Assembly (NCBI GenBank): GCA_023426125.1
Contig: JAFABI010000056.1
Coordinates: 26,803 to 90,802 of the forward strand
Origin: Bacillota bacterium
GTDB lineage: Bacteria > Bacillota > Clostridia > Acetivibrionales > DTU013
DNA: 64,000 nucleotides
Direction of reading: 5' to 3'
The position numbers and the translations under genes were made by a program. The notes under the pieces are model-generated. The model did no database searches, had not been told where the DNA came from, and saw only the letters and a list, made by a program, of their open reading frames with translations. Within the stretch, counting starts at the first letter, position 1. Every line of letters starts with the position of its first letter. Positions 43,949-52,968 of the stretch are shown here, in pieces.

Positions 43949-44962
43949 TTAATGGGTGATGTGCTTCAGCTTGAATACCGGTTTGATTTCGCCGATTACC
44001 TCGCCCTTATTATTTAAAACCTGCGGATTCCAGAATTCCTTCAGGATCTCAGCTTCCTCCCTGGTAATGACCTCCAACTGCAAAAGCAGCTCCATGATTA
44101 CCGGTCCAACCGCCCTGGTGGAACCGTCTTCGATTTTCACAGCCATGCCGATGCCTTTTCCAAGGATTCCTGCGCAGTATACGCCTTCAGCGCCTATTTT
44201 CCCTATTACCCTGCTTCCGCAGCGCTTCATCAGCTCGGTATCGATCCTTCCCTTTCCTGCCACCATTTCAGGGTACATTGTCATTGCACTTGTGACATAA
44301 TTCTGGGCTTTGCCGTACTTGCCCCCCATGAAGCCGGGATTGCACAGGTTGGCATAGGAAACCGCCATGTTCCTTAGGGGTATGGCAAAAACCGGCACGC
44401 TGCATCCGTCGATTCCGCAGGAAATCAAATCAGGCTTCGCTCCGCTGAACTCTGTAATGATTTTCCTGACACTTTTTTGGATTGGGTGGTCTGGCTTGTG
44501 ATATCCTTCCAGAGGATATCCCATCACCTTCGAAGCCGCAATGAAGCCCAGGTGTTTCCCCGAGCAGTTGCAGTGAAGCCTTGTTACCGAAAGCCCTGCC
44601 GAGTAAAGCTCTTTCAAAACATCCCTGTTCACCGGTTCTGCAATCCCGCATTCCAGAGCCTCATCCCCCACTCCGATTTTTTCCATCAAGCCTGTCAGCA
44701 CGTCCACATGCTCCTTCTCTCCATTGTGAGAAGAAATCATCAGCGCTATCTCCTTCAGGTCCAGTCCGAATTTTTCCGCAATTCCTGTTTCCATCATGGC
44801 AATGCCCTGAATCGGTTTTGCCGAAGAGTGAAAATAAGTCACCCTTTCGGAATCGCCCAGTTCGTAGATTACATTTCCGCTGGAAGCAGCCACCACCAGG
44901 TTTCCTTCATGTACGCTTTCCACAAGCTCCGATCGTATCATTTCCACCAGTTTTTCAGGCAT
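43949..44962 (-). CDS. Asparaginase (L-asparaginase II family)
   Basis: 337 aa. RSELVESVHEGNLVVAASSG, YFHSSAKPIQGIAMMETG, MISSHNGEKEHVD, HCNCSGKHLGFIAA and SCGIDGCSVPVFAIPL match the PF06089 family, distinct from the classic type I/II enzymes. Predicted to hydrolyse asparagine to aspartate. No signal peptide, so cytoplasmic. ATG at 44962. Confidence 0.88.
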   Translation of the reverse strand: MPEKLVEMIRSELVESVHEGNLVVAASSGNVIYELGDSERVTYFHSSAKPIQGIAMMETGIAEKFGLDLKEIALMISSHNGEKEHVDVLTGLMEKIGVGDEALECGIAEPVNRDVLKELYSAGLSVTRLHCNCSGKHLGFIAASKVMGYPLEGYHKPDHPIQKSVRKIITEFSGAKPDLISCGIDGCSVPVFAIPLRNMAVSYANLCNPGFMGGKYGKAQNYVTSAMTMYPEMVAGKGRIDTELMKRCGSRVIGKIGAEGVYCAGILGKGIGMAVKIEDGSTRAVGPVIMELLLQLEVITREEAEILKEFWNPQVLNNKGEVIGEIKPVFKLKHITH

Positions 44963-45041
44963 AATTCCTCCTCAAATATCTTCGGGAAATCGAAATGGCG
45001 ATCAAGGATCGCCGGACCGCCGCAGCATTTTTTCATGCCCA

Positions 45042-45485
45042 TTATTTATAGCCGTATTCCGTCAGAAGGGAAAGCATGCTTTTCAAATGTCCATGATCAT
45101 CGGACAATATTCCCTTCAGCATATCCCGGCTTTCCTCATCCAGCCTGCTTTTCACAACCTTCTCCGTCATGGCGATTCCCCTGTCTTCTCCATCATAAGC
45201 ACTTTTAAGCAGCTCAAAAGCATCACCTGTATTCCGTGCCTCAAGTGAAAACCTTATGTTCGTAATCATCCCGGCTATTCCGGTACCGTAATCAGGCCTG
45301 CCGCCCATGGCTTTTATCCTGTCGGCAAGTTTGGCTGCATGCTCTTTATGATCCTGCTGTATATCCCGGAGACTTGATTTGATTTTTTCATCCTCCGTAA
45401 CCCGGATATATTTTTCATAGGAGCCTATAGCCGTTTGCTCACCTTTAAGCAGTGCATTTAAATGATTGATTGCATTGGTTTCCAT
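45042..45485 (-). CDS. DUF2383 ferritin-like four-helix protein
   Basis: 147 aa. METNAINHLNALLKGEQTAI and SYEKYIRVTEDEKIK, then QQDHKEHAAKLADRIKAMGG, give the DUF2383 pattern of Glu and His residues on helices. This suggests a diiron or ferritin-like bundle, but metal binding is inferred. ATG 45485 has GGAGGG directly upstream; a start at 45503 is less likely. Function unknown. Confidence 0.8.
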   Translation of the reverse strand: METNAINHLNALLKGEQTAIGSYEKYIRVTEDEKIKSSLRDIQQDHKEHAAKLADRIKAMGGRPDYGTGIAGMITNIRFSLEARNTGDAFELLKSAYDGEDRGIAMTEKVVKSRLDEESRDMLKGILSDDHGHLKSMLSLLTEYGYK

Positions 45486-45624
45486 CGATCCCTCCATCTG
45501 CACAAAGCTATTTTCCGCACATAGAACTTGCGATGCTGATTTTAATATCCCCAGAATTACAAATTTGATGATAAAAAAAAGACATACGGTTTAAACCAGT
45601 ATGCCTTCCATAGCAATTCCTTCA

Positions 45625-45728
45625 GGACTCGTTAAATTATAACTTCCGGTAATCTTTTTCGGGGAACTGCACTAGCCAGCCCGCTCCATTCCCCGAAAAA
45701 GAACAGGAATTGATATTTTAGCCGATCC
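45625..45728. repeat. Family A' element, copy 2 (compact)
   Basis: GGACTCGTTAAATTATAACT on the left and ATATTTTAGCCGATCC on the right, without the nested module present in copy 1. It touches the stop of the next gene. Confidence 0.75.
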
Positions 45729-46148
45729 TTAGTTTAATTTTTCTGCAAACTCCTTCAAAAATTCCGGTACTTCGTCCGCTTTGACATTCATTGTGATATA
45801 AAAATCGATCCGGTACTTTTCCGATACGGCCTTCAAGTTATCAAAGAGTTCATTCAATTCTGCCGCCTTCTGCTTTACAATATAATTCAGGCCGTCAATA
45901 AAAATTCCCTCGATATCATAATTCTGCGACACGATGCCGCACAGGAAACCAAGAACCCCTGCCTGGCCTTTTATCGGAAAATCGGACACATCGATAAACC
46001 GTATGCTGGATTTCAGGTCATACATCAACTGGTTGCTGTCGTCAATAAAGACCACATCCCCGTTTCCCTCCAGGGCCATATTGTTGGCGGTATCCACAAG
46101 GATTTTGGTCTTTCCCATGCCTTTCTCACCGTATATCACTCTGATCAT
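45729..46148 (-). CDS. Small P-loop ATP-binding protein
   Basis: 139 aa with Walker A GEKGMGKT (about residues 7-14) and a Walker B-like IEGIFIDGLNYI (about 78-89). Short enough to be a bare nucleotide-binding core. Clostridia often carry such a protein, but its client is unknown. ATG at 46148. Confidence 0.72.
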   Translation of the reverse strand: MIRVIYGEKGMGKTKILVDTANNMALEGNGDVVFIDDSNQLMYDLKSSIRFIDVSDFPIKGQAGVLGFLCGIVSQNYDIEGIFIDGLNYIVKQKAAELNELFDNLKAVSEKYRIDFYITMNVKADEVPEFLKEFAEKLN

Positions 46149-46240
46149 AGCCAGCTACCATCCTTTATCTTTTTATTTAAACCGGTTCTATATAATACAA
46201 TAGTACAACGATGCTTGTTTTTCAATATGAAAGGCAAATT

Positions 46241-47299
46241 TTACAATTCCAGGCCGGAAATCAGCTCCCTGAGTATACCCCGGTACTTATTCTCCGGGAG
46301 GCTGTCAACAACCTTGTGACCACGGGCAATGTAGGTCTTCAGCATCTCACCTGCCGATGCCATTCCGCCTGCTTCACTGACAAGCCTGTTTATCTCCGCC
46401 ATTTCTTTATAGCCGAAGTCGTATTCCTCCTCCGGCGGCTTTCGGAAAATGTCCTTTAAGGAAGCATTCCTGGCCATTGCATAGATTACCGGAAGAGTAA
46501 ACACCCCTTTGCTGATATCGTTTCCTACCGGTTTTCCCGAAGTTCCGGTAGTCGATAAAAAGTCCAGCATATCATCCCTTATCTGAAAAGCGATACCGTA
46601 ATAATATCCGAATCTGGCGAGTCTTTTGGATAGTTCGGGAGAACAGCCGGCGGAATCGGAGCCCAAAAGGCAGGATGCTCCGAAAAGCACCGCAGTCTTT
46701 TTACTGATCCTCCTGAAATAGGAGCGGAAGGTGACATTGGGATCAAACCTTTCGCACAGCTGGTCCACTTCGCCTTCGCAAATGGTTTTTATCGCCCTTG
46801 CGATATAATCCAGTTTGTCGGTGGAAACATTTTTCGAAAGCATCAGCACAGCCCTGGTAAAAAGAAAATCTCCCGTGTACACAGCCATATCGATCCCGTA
46901 TTTTTCGGAAACCGTCGGTTTTCCCCGTCTCAAGCTGGCACGGTCAACCACATCGTCATGCACCAGCGTAGCCATATGAAGAATTTCGATTGCTCCCGCC
47001 AGCGGAAGTATCTTCTCACCTTCATACTCTCCGAATTTGGCCGAAAGAATTACGAAGGCCGGCCTGAGACGTTTGCCTCCGGCAATGGCCAATTCCTGCG
47101 CTATCTTTGATAACAGGCTGTTCCTCGACGACGAGTTGCTTATAATGTATTTTTCTACTTGCTCCAGTTCCGTTTGAATTTCAGGATATTCCTGCCACAA
47201 TCGCTTCACCGCCTGTATTCGTGAACTATTCCTTCCGTGCTTAAGGTTAAAATACCCAACTTTAGACTCAATTAAACACTCTGGTCTTCTTGAGCGCAT
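46241..47299 (-). CDS. dmkB: Polyprenyl diphosphate synthase (DmkB/HepT type)
   Basis: 352 aa trans-prenyltransferase. GGKRLRPAFVILSA, the first Asp-rich motif HDDVVDRA (about 128) and the second RDDMLDF (about 253) are present. It makes the long prenyl chain of quinones. It overlaps the EetB-like gene by 32 bases. The N-terminus is uncertain: relatives start near WQEYPEIQTELEQ, so the true start may be inside. In context it probably supplies the prenyl tail of the demethylmenaquinone used in electron transfer. Confidence 0.83.
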   Translation of the reverse strand: MRSRRPECLIESKVGYFNLKHGRNSSRIQAVKRLWQEYPEIQTELEQVEKYIISNSSSRNSLLSKIAQELAIAGGKRLRPAFVILSAKFGEYEGEKILPLAGAIEILHMATLVHDDVVDRASLRRGKPTVSEKYGIDMAVYTGDFLFTRAVLMLSKNVSTDKLDYIARAIKTICEGEVDQLCERFDPNVTFRSYFRRISKKTAVLFGASCLLGSDSAGCSPELSKRLARFGYYYGIAFQIRDDMLDFLSTTGTSGKPVGNDISKGVFTLPVIYAMARNASLKDIFRKPPEEEYDFGYKEMAEINRLVSEAGGMASAGEMLKTYIARGHKVVDSLPENKYRGILRELISGLEL

Positions 47300-47792
47300 T
47301 GATTAAAAAATTTGCCACAAGTCCGATAAAACATCCCATAATAATGCCGGATACCATGAGAACCGGCAAATAGCCGAATACGGCAAAGCCGCCTGTCAAA
47401 AAAGCTGCCACGGTCAGCTGTCCGAGGTTGTGGGCAATTGCTCCGGCAATGCTTATCCCTATCAGGCTGAAGGATTTATCCATTTTCTTACGGAATATGT
47501 ACATGACTACAGCGCTGAGCAAGCCGCCCCCCAGGCTGAAGGGAAAAAGCACGATCCCTCCGCCCAGCAGAGACCCCAGCAGGCTTCGTACGGTAACCAC
47601 GGCAAGCACGTCCTTAAAGCTGAAAAAGACGATCGTCACCAGTGTGATAATGTTCGCAAGTCCCAGTTTGACGCCGGGGACAGGCGAAGGTATCGCAATC
47701 CAGGATTCGATGAGTGAAAGTATCAGCGCCTGTGAAATGAAAAGCGCAAGTATTACTATATGCTTTGTTTTGTTCATAAGAAAACCTTTCAA
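47268..47792 (-). CDS. eetB: EetB-like membrane protein (Gx transporter/HepS-like family)
   Basis: 174 aa with about five membrane spans; IAIPSPVPGVKLGLANIITL, LLGGGIVLFPFSLGGGLLSA and SIAGAIAHNLGQLTVAAF match the family named heptaprenyl diphosphate synthase component I or Gx transporter. In Listeria the homologue EetB is needed for flavin-based extracellular electron transfer. Sits between EetA-like and DmkB-like genes. ATG at 47792 after AAAGGTT. Confidence 0.78.
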   Translation of the reverse strand: MKGFLMNKTKHIVILALFISQALILSLIESWIAIPSPVPGVKLGLANIITLVTIVFFSFKDVLAVVTVRSLLGSLLGGGIVLFPFSLGGGLLSAVVMYIFRKKMDKSFSLIGISIAGAIAHNLGQLTVAAFLTGGFAVFGYLPVLMVSGIIMGCFIGLVANFLINALKKTRVFN

Positions 47793-47829
47793 CTGAGGCT
47801 ATTCTTCAATGCACAGTCCGCCGGTGGAA

Positions 47830-47869
47830 GAGGAGTGTCCCCTGGCCCTTTCACAAGGGGACACTCCTC
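47830..47869. repeat. Perfect 14-bp inverted repeat
   Basis: GAGGAGTGTCCCCT / AGGGGACACTCCTC with a 12-base loop. A third, near copy (GAGGTGTGTCCCCTGTCC) follows at 47901. GGGGACA-type sequences also lie at 33641, 38165 and 52685. No T-run. Confidence 0.75.
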
Positions 47870-47916
47870 AACCCAATAGGAATACCTCCTGCTCGAGAGA
47901 GGTGTGTCCCCTGTCC

Positions 47917-48291
47917 TTAAAACGTACCGCCGTCAATTTCTTCGTTAACACCTTCGATTTTGATCATCACCTTATTGGGAAGGCAAACTGCAACAGAGCC
48001 CCGGTCGCTCAGCCAGCCGGTTTTCACACAGTCCCTGTTGGGGCAGTCCGCATCCTCAAACCGTATCCTTCCCTTTTCCACCAGCAATTTGTTGGTATAG
48101 CTGCCCTGAAGTATGATCTCCTCAGGCTTGCTCACGGAATCCAGGTTGATCCTTTTCACAATTTTCCCATCCTGTTTGATAACAGCCTCCCGATGGCCTC
48201 CTCCCGCATTCCACAGCTTCATTGCGCCGTACCCCGCCGCCGCGACCACCAGGATAATTACTACTAAAAACACGTCACCCTTTTTCAACAT
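47917..48291 (-). CDS. eetA: EetA-like NusG-domain-II protein
   Basis: 124 aa. One N-terminal membrane anchor (residues 5-25), then a domain with EDADCPNRDCVKTGWLSDRG and VAVCLPNKVMIKIEG, the signature of NusG domain II proteins. The homologue in Listeria is EetA. ATG 48291 overlaps the end of apbE by 17 bases and has AAGGAAT upstream; a longer start at 48351 is less likely. Probably presents a redox or structural Cys pair outside the membrane. Confidence 0.8.
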   Translation of the reverse strand: MLKKGDVFLVVIILVVAAAGYGAMKLWNAGGGHREAVIKQDGKIVKRINLDSVSKPEEIILQGSYTNKLLVEKGRIRFEDADCPNRDCVKTGWLSDRGSVAVCLPNKVMIKIEGVNEEIDGGTF

Positions 48292-49321
48292 ACTTGTATT
48301 CCTTGCTTTCATCGGTGAATTTGAAGCTGTTCCTGATTCCTCCGGTTGCATAAATCTCCCTGTCCTTTGTCACCAGAATGGCTTCCACGCCCTTCAAGCC
48401 TTTCACCAGCGCCATCCCCTTTTCCAGTCCGAGAACAAAAACCGCGGTTGATAATGCATCCGCATCCATGGAGACATCGGTTATGATGGTAGCGCTTATA
48501 AGACCGGAATCTGCCGGACGGCCTGTCTTTGGGTCAAGGATGTGATGATACCGCACCCCATCTTTTTCAAAAAACCTTTCATAATCGCCGGAAGTCACAA
48601 CCGTTTTATCCGTGACCTCGACGACTCCGATATAATAACCGTTACTAGCTCTTGGATTCTGAATGCCGATACGCCAGGGTTTGCCGTCCGGCTTTGCCCC
48701 CAGGACCACGACATTTCCGCCCAGATTGATATACGCTGATCTTATCCCATGCTCTTTATAAATTTTTATGGCTTCATCGCCCGCATATCCTTTCGCTATC
48801 CCCCCAAGGTCAACGATCTGGCCCGGCATTTCAAGCTCTGCAGTATTATTTTCCGTATCGACCTGAAAGGTTTTATAATCCGTAAGTTTTTTCAGCCTTT
48901 CTATCTCGTCCGCCGAAGGTACGCGCGGATTATCCGTGAATACTCCCCAGGCTTTCACCAGGGGTCCGATTGTCACGTCAAAGGCTCCCCCGCTGATCTG
49001 GGCATACTGCTTTGCTGTAGCAAGGATATTTACCGTCTCCGGCTTCAAAACCACCTTATCCTTCCCCGCGGCCTCATTCAGCCTGTTGATATCTCCGCCG
49101 GGCGCATTTATCGTCATTAGAGCTTCTATCTCTTTTATCCTGGCTGACGCAGCTTTCATTGCAGCTTCTGCATCTGCGCCGTACACCCTCTGGGAAATTA
49201 CCGTGCCCATCATAAAATCTTCAGCCTCGGACGGTGTCGCACTTATATTGACAGCGCCGGTACCGCATGCCGAAAAAATGAGCAGCATTGCTAAAAAGAT
49301 AACGGTTAATTTCACTCTCAT
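48275..49321 (-). CDS. apbE: FAD:protein FMN transferase (ApbE/FmnB type)
   Basis: 348 aa lipoprotein: signal ending LLIFSACGTG near residue 21. ApbE motifs are GTVISQRVYG, the flavin-binding VDLGGIAKGYAGDEAI (about 168), SAYINLGGNVVVLG, HHILDPKTGRPADSG and the metal site DVSMDADALSTAVFVLG. It attaches FMN to Thr/Ser residues of exported flavoproteins. First of the four minus-strand electron-transfer genes. ATG at 49321. Confidence 0.93.
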   Translation of the reverse strand: MRVKLTVIFLAMLLIFSACGTGAVNISATPSEAEDFMMGTVISQRVYGADAEAAMKAASARIKEIEALMTINAPGGDINRLNEAAGKDKVVLKPETVNILATAKQYAQISGGAFDVTIGPLVKAWGVFTDNPRVPSADEIERLKKLTDYKTFQVDTENNTAELEMPGQIVDLGGIAKGYAGDEAIKIYKEHGIRSAYINLGGNVVVLGAKPDGKPWRIGIQNPRASNGYYIGVVEVTDKTVVTSGDYERFFEKDGVRYHHILDPKTGRPADSGLISATIITDVSMDADALSTAVFVLGLEKGMALVKGLKGVEAILVTKDREIYATGGIRNSFKFTDESKEYKYVEKG

Positions 49322-49751
49322 ACCTTGTTCCTTCTATCGATATCGCATTTGTTTAATTATACCTTAGAATATCTTACAGTAAAAAAATCTATACGGCAAT
49401 AACAAATGAAAAGTGACGCTGTAAAAAAATATAGGTTATGTAAATCATAAAACATGATAATATTTTAAAAAAAATGTTTAAAAATTAACATAGTGGGAAA
49501 AAGAATAATATGTTATAATAAGGGCTATAAGTTATTATCTTTTTGTCAGGATGGAATACGCTTTAAGGACTTGATAAAACGAATAGCTTTATTTTTTTTA
49601 TGTAAACTTCGGGAAATGCCCGGGTTTGCCGTATAATTGTCACAGCATGGAACGAATAATACATTTAAAACAGCAGGCGGATTACATTTATAATTTATAA
49701 TGGTTTCTATGCATATAGTGTGATTGTATACATGACGGGGAGGATATTAAC
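49322..49751. promoter_or_regulatory. Divergent promoter region of the electron-transfer cluster
   Basis: 430-base AT-rich gap between apbE (minus) and the NADH dehydrogenase gene (plus). It contains a good -10 box (TATAAT at 49514-49519) but a poor -35, and a second TATAAT near 49631. No operator palindrome or riboswitch was recognised. It probably drives both arms. Confidence 0.4.
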
Positions 49752-51527
49752 ATGTCTAGCAAAGTGATCGTATTGGGCGCAGGCTATGGCGGTGTAGAAG
49801 CTGCTCTTACACTTTACAGAAAGAAGAAAAAAACCGATGACATTGAAATAACCGTAATTGACAAAAATCCTTATCATACCCTGCTGACCGAGCTTCATGA
49901 AGTTGCCGGAAACAGAATCGACGACGAAGGCGTCCTCGTACCGCTGAGAGATATTTTCAAATATACCGGTGTCAAGCTGGTGCAGGATGAAATCGTTCAT
50001 ACGGACTTTGAGAAGAAAGAGCTGACTTCCAAAAATAATCGATACGCCTTTGACTATCTGGTATTTGCAGTCGGCAGCGAGCCCAATCTATACGGTATTC
50101 CCGGAATGGACAAATTTGCTTTCACCCTGTGGTCTTTCGAAGATGCCGTAAAGGTCCGTGAGCACATCAAGGATTGCTTTGTCAAAGCCTCCCAGGAGCG
50201 TGACGCCGCTCTGCGCAAAAGCCTCCTTACTTTTACGGTAGGCGGCGGAGGCTTTACAGGCGTCGAAATGATCGGCGAGCTTGCCCTTTGGGTTAAGACA
50301 CTTTGCGCGGAATACTCCATTCCGCAGTCTGAAATCAGGCTGATGCTTATCGAGGCATTGCCCAGGATTCTCAACAATCTTAAGGAGAAAAGCGCAAAAA
50401 AGGCAATGAGGTACCTGACTGCCAGGCTTAAGGTTGAAGTATTGACAAATTCGGCAATTTCAAAGGTCGAAAGCTCCGGCTTCGAATTGAAGGACGGAAC
50501 CGTTATTCCCACCAATACCTTGATCTGGACAGCCGGAATAAAGCCGTCATGTATCACGGATACAATTGAAAGCGGCAAGGCGAAATCCTGCCGTGTTATC
50601 GTAGATAAACACTGTGAAACCCAATACAAAGGCGTATATGCTGTTGGCGACGTTTCTTCCTTTACAACCGAAGAAGGCTCGCTTCCCGCTCTTGTGGAAG
50701 CCGCCCTGCAAACCGGAGAAAATGCCGCCAAAAATATTCTGGCGGATATCCGGGGCAAGGCGAAAGAGGAATTGTATCCGAAGCTCCACGGAGTCATGGT
50801 ATCTGTCGGCAGCTACTTTGCCGTGGCGGATATCATGGGCCGCCAATGGTCCCGTCTGATGTCCATCATCCTGAAATACCTTGTAAACATCCATTACCTT
50901 TTCGGCATAGGCGGGTTCGAACTGGTATTCCGGTATATCAAGCATGAATTCCTTTATAAAAAACAGGTCAAGACCCTGCCTGAAAAGCATATTTCGGTTC
51001 TGACGCCAAATTTCTGGCTTGTTCCCATAAGGCTCTTCCTTGGGTATGCATGGTTGAAGGAGGGTATAGCAAAGGTCGGAGAGGGCTGGCTTGGCAAGGC
51101 TGTGCTTGCAGGTCTGCCTGCAGATGCCGCTTCCGGCGCATCAACCACCGAGACCGGAGAGAAGGTTTTCCGGATCATCTCCGATTTTACTCCCGGATGG
51201 TATGCCTGGATTGCAAACAACATTGTTCTTCCCAATGCATTGCTGTTCCAGATACTTATCGTTCTCGCGGAGATTGGCCTGGGTCTGGCATTTTTAACAG
51301 GCACCTTCACATTTATTGCTTCACTGGTTTCCATCGGGCTGATAATAAACTTCATGCTGTCCACCGGCTTTTATGATTACAACTGGTGGTTCATTCCCGC
51401 AGCACTATGTCTGCTGGGCGGAGGCGGGCGCGCCTTCGGTGTGGATTACTATCTGATCCCCTATCTGATGAGGCAGTGGCGGTATTTTGTGAGGAACAGA
51501 CGGATCAAGCTCTTTCTGTTCAGGTAA
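49752..51527 (+). CDS. ndh2: Type II NADH dehydrogenase fused to a membrane domain
   Basis: 591 aa. Residues 1-390 are an NDH-2 flavoprotein: FAD loop VLGAGYGGVEAALTL, NAD loop FTVGGGGFTGVEMIGELALW, TLIWTAGIKPS and VYAVGDVSSF. Residues 420-585 are a DoxX-like membrane region with four spans (LFLGYAWLKEGIAKVGEGWL; FQILIVLAEIGLGLAFL). Plain NDH-2 is about 400 aa; the long form with a membrane tail matches Ndh2 of the Listeria electron-transfer locus. It oxidises NADH and reduces a quinone. ATG 49752 after GGGGAGGA. Confidence 0.87.
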   Translation: MSSKVIVLGAGYGGVEAALTLYRKKKKTDDIEITVIDKNPYHTLLTELHEVAGNRIDDEGVLVPLRDIFKYTGVKLVQDEIVHTDFEKKELTSKNNRYAFDYLVFAVGSEPNLYGIPGMDKFAFTLWSFEDAVKVREHIKDCFVKASQERDAALRKSLLTFTVGGGGFTGVEMIGELALWVKTLCAEYSIPQSEIRLMLIEALPRILNNLKEKSAKKAMRYLTARLKVEVLTNSAISKVESSGFELKDGTVIPTNTLIWTAGIKPSCITDTIESGKAKSCRVIVDKHCETQYKGVYAVGDVSSFTTEEGSLPALVEAALQTGENAAKNILADIRGKAKEELYPKLHGVMVSVGSYFAVADIMGRQWSRLMSIILKYLVNIHYLFGIGGFELVFRYIKHEFLYKKQVKTLPEKHISVLTPNFWLVPIRLFLGYAWLKEGIAKVGEGWLGKAVLAGLPADAASGASTTETGEKVFRIISDFTPGWYAWIANNIVLPNALLFQILIVLAEIGLGLAFLTGTFTFIASLVSIGLIINFMLSTGFYDYNWWFIPAALCLLGGGGRAFGVDYYLIPYLMRQWRYFVRNRRIKLFLFR

Positions 51528-51546
51528 CAGGATACTGTTTGTAAGT

Positions 51547-51570
51547 GTAGGGGCGCGCATTGCGCGTCCG
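51547..51570. repeat. Family C short palindrome
   Basis: GTAGGGGCGCGCATTGCGCG followed by TCCG, the same as the copy at 25592. Confidence 0.68.
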
Positions 51571-51645
51571 GATAAAGCAATTCACAGCATTTGCACACTT
51601 TGCACCCGGTTCAGGGGCAAAGCAAGTACTTCCCTGCTTCGGTTG

Positions 51646-51670
51646 GACGGACGGCCAATGGCCGCCCCTG
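51646..51670. repeat. Family C short palindrome, opposite direction
   Basis: GGACGGCCAATGGCCGCCCC followed by TG; identical in core to the copy that heads the tandem array at 26754. Confidence 0.66.
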
Positions 51671-51721
51671 CATTAACCGCTGAAGGTATGGATGGGCTAT
51701 ATAAATGTAGTATTATCAAAT

Positions 51722-51773
51722 AAAAAGGACCGGCGATACTCAGCACAGTAAGTATAGCCAGCCCTTTTTTAAT
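51722..51773. terminator. Bidirectional terminator between ndh2 and ssb
   Basis: AAAAAGG..GGCGATACT pairs with AGTATAGCC..CCTTTTTT; T-runs in both directions between convergent genes. Confidence 0.75.
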
Positions 51774-51782
51774 TTTTTTATA

Positions 51783-52475
51783 TTATTCCTGTTCCTGATC
51801 GCCCATCTGCTGCTCGGCCCCTGGATTCTCAGGAGTCTGCTCCCTGCCCTCAGCGGCGTTTTCCATCTTTGAAATGGATACCTCATAGGCCACCTTTGTC
51901 AGTACATCTCCCGACTCCAGCTTTTTCTGGTAAGTTCTGCTTTGTATTCTTCCCCATACCTTGATATTATCTCCAATTGTCAGGCTTTCGGAAAACCTTG
52001 CATTTCTTCCCCACGCGATGCAGGGTATGTAGTCGGATTTATTGTAGGGCCTGTTTACCGCAAGCAGTAAATCCGTTATTTCCCTTCCAAATGGAGTGGT
52101 TCTATAGATGGGCCTTTTGCATATGAAACCGTTTAAATAGATTTGATTTGGATTTTTTATTTTCTTTTCATCTTCAAGGAAGCTTATATCCCGTGCAAAT
52201 ACTGTGAGGAGTAGTCTGTTGCCTTCGTTGTTGTAACTGTTATACGACCGGAACTGGCCCTCCACCTCGATGACAGTCCCAATTTCAAGTTTGTCCTTGC
52301 TTGCCAGTCTTTCGGAAATGGTAACGGGTATTTTGTCACAGCTTTCACTCAGTCTGGGAACATCCAGCATAAAATAATAAAAACCTTCCCCATAAACCTC
52401 GTGGCTGAATTCAATACTTGAAACCACTTTCCCGGATATCGTAACCATGTTGTTTTCGATGATGTTGCCGACCAT
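51783..52475 (-). CDS. Single-stranded DNA-binding protein, two-OB-fold form
   Basis: 230 aa. The N-terminal third (NNMVTISGKVVSSIEFSHEV; DKIPVTISERLASKD) and the middle (NQIYLNGFICKRPIYRTTPF, DFIPCIAWGRNARFSES-like) both look like OB folds, the second being the SSB type. It ends in a Pro/Glu-rich tail with an acidic end (MGDQEQE). A two-domain SSB is a known variant in Clostridia. Start ATG 52475; another ATG nine codons later is possible. Confidence 0.78.
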   Translation of the reverse strand: MVGNIIENNMVTISGKVVSSIEFSHEVYGEGFYYFMLDVPRLSESCDKIPVTISERLASKDKLEIGTVIEVEGQFRSYNSYNNEGNRLLLTVFARDISFLEDEKKIKNPNQIYLNGFICKRPIYRTTPFGREITDLLLAVNRPYNKSDYIPCIAWGRNARFSESLTIGDNIKVWGRIQSRTYQKKLESGDVLTKVAYEVSISKMENAAEGREQTPENPGAEQQMGDQEQE

Positions 52476-52757
52476 CCGACCCCCACTCTCCTCTCAAGGC
52501 TCATATGTATATCTGCAGATTTGTCTACTGTATATCTATTCGCGAATGGCCTGTTTTAGAATTAAAAAAATAATTCTAAAATATTACAGATCACTACTTT
52601 TTTATATTATATTACATATTTAACGACTTGAAAATCCCTTAAATTATTATTTTAGGAGAATATTCACCAGTATTGCCATTCAAAAGGGGACATTAAATGC
52701 CAGATATTAGATACCGAAAGCCGAAAACCGGAAATTGAAACCTGACAAAAGTTGTAT

Positions 52758-52935
52758 TGTAACGCCTCGATTCAGAAGGGAATCTTTTGGTTGGAGAGAA
52801 ATTTCCTTGCTGCTGCGCGTTTCAACCAGGCTGGTCGCCCATGTATCCAGGGCGGGAGATATACTCGCCACCTGTAAACCAATTCGGTACCCGCCACCTG
52901 TAGCGAGGCAGGGGGCATTTTGTCGCCTCATTATT
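52758..52935. repeat. Family B element, copy 4 (diverged)
   Basis: TGTAACGCCTCGATTCAGAA on the left, TGTCGCCTCATTA on the right; the inner left part differs from the other copies (GAATCTTTTGG..) but the right half, with ATTCGGTACCCGCCACCTGT, is clearly family B. It is the main content of the gap 52476-52968. Confidence 0.72.
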
Positions 52936-52968
52936 ATGGCATACGCACATGCGCAATCCCATGCACAA

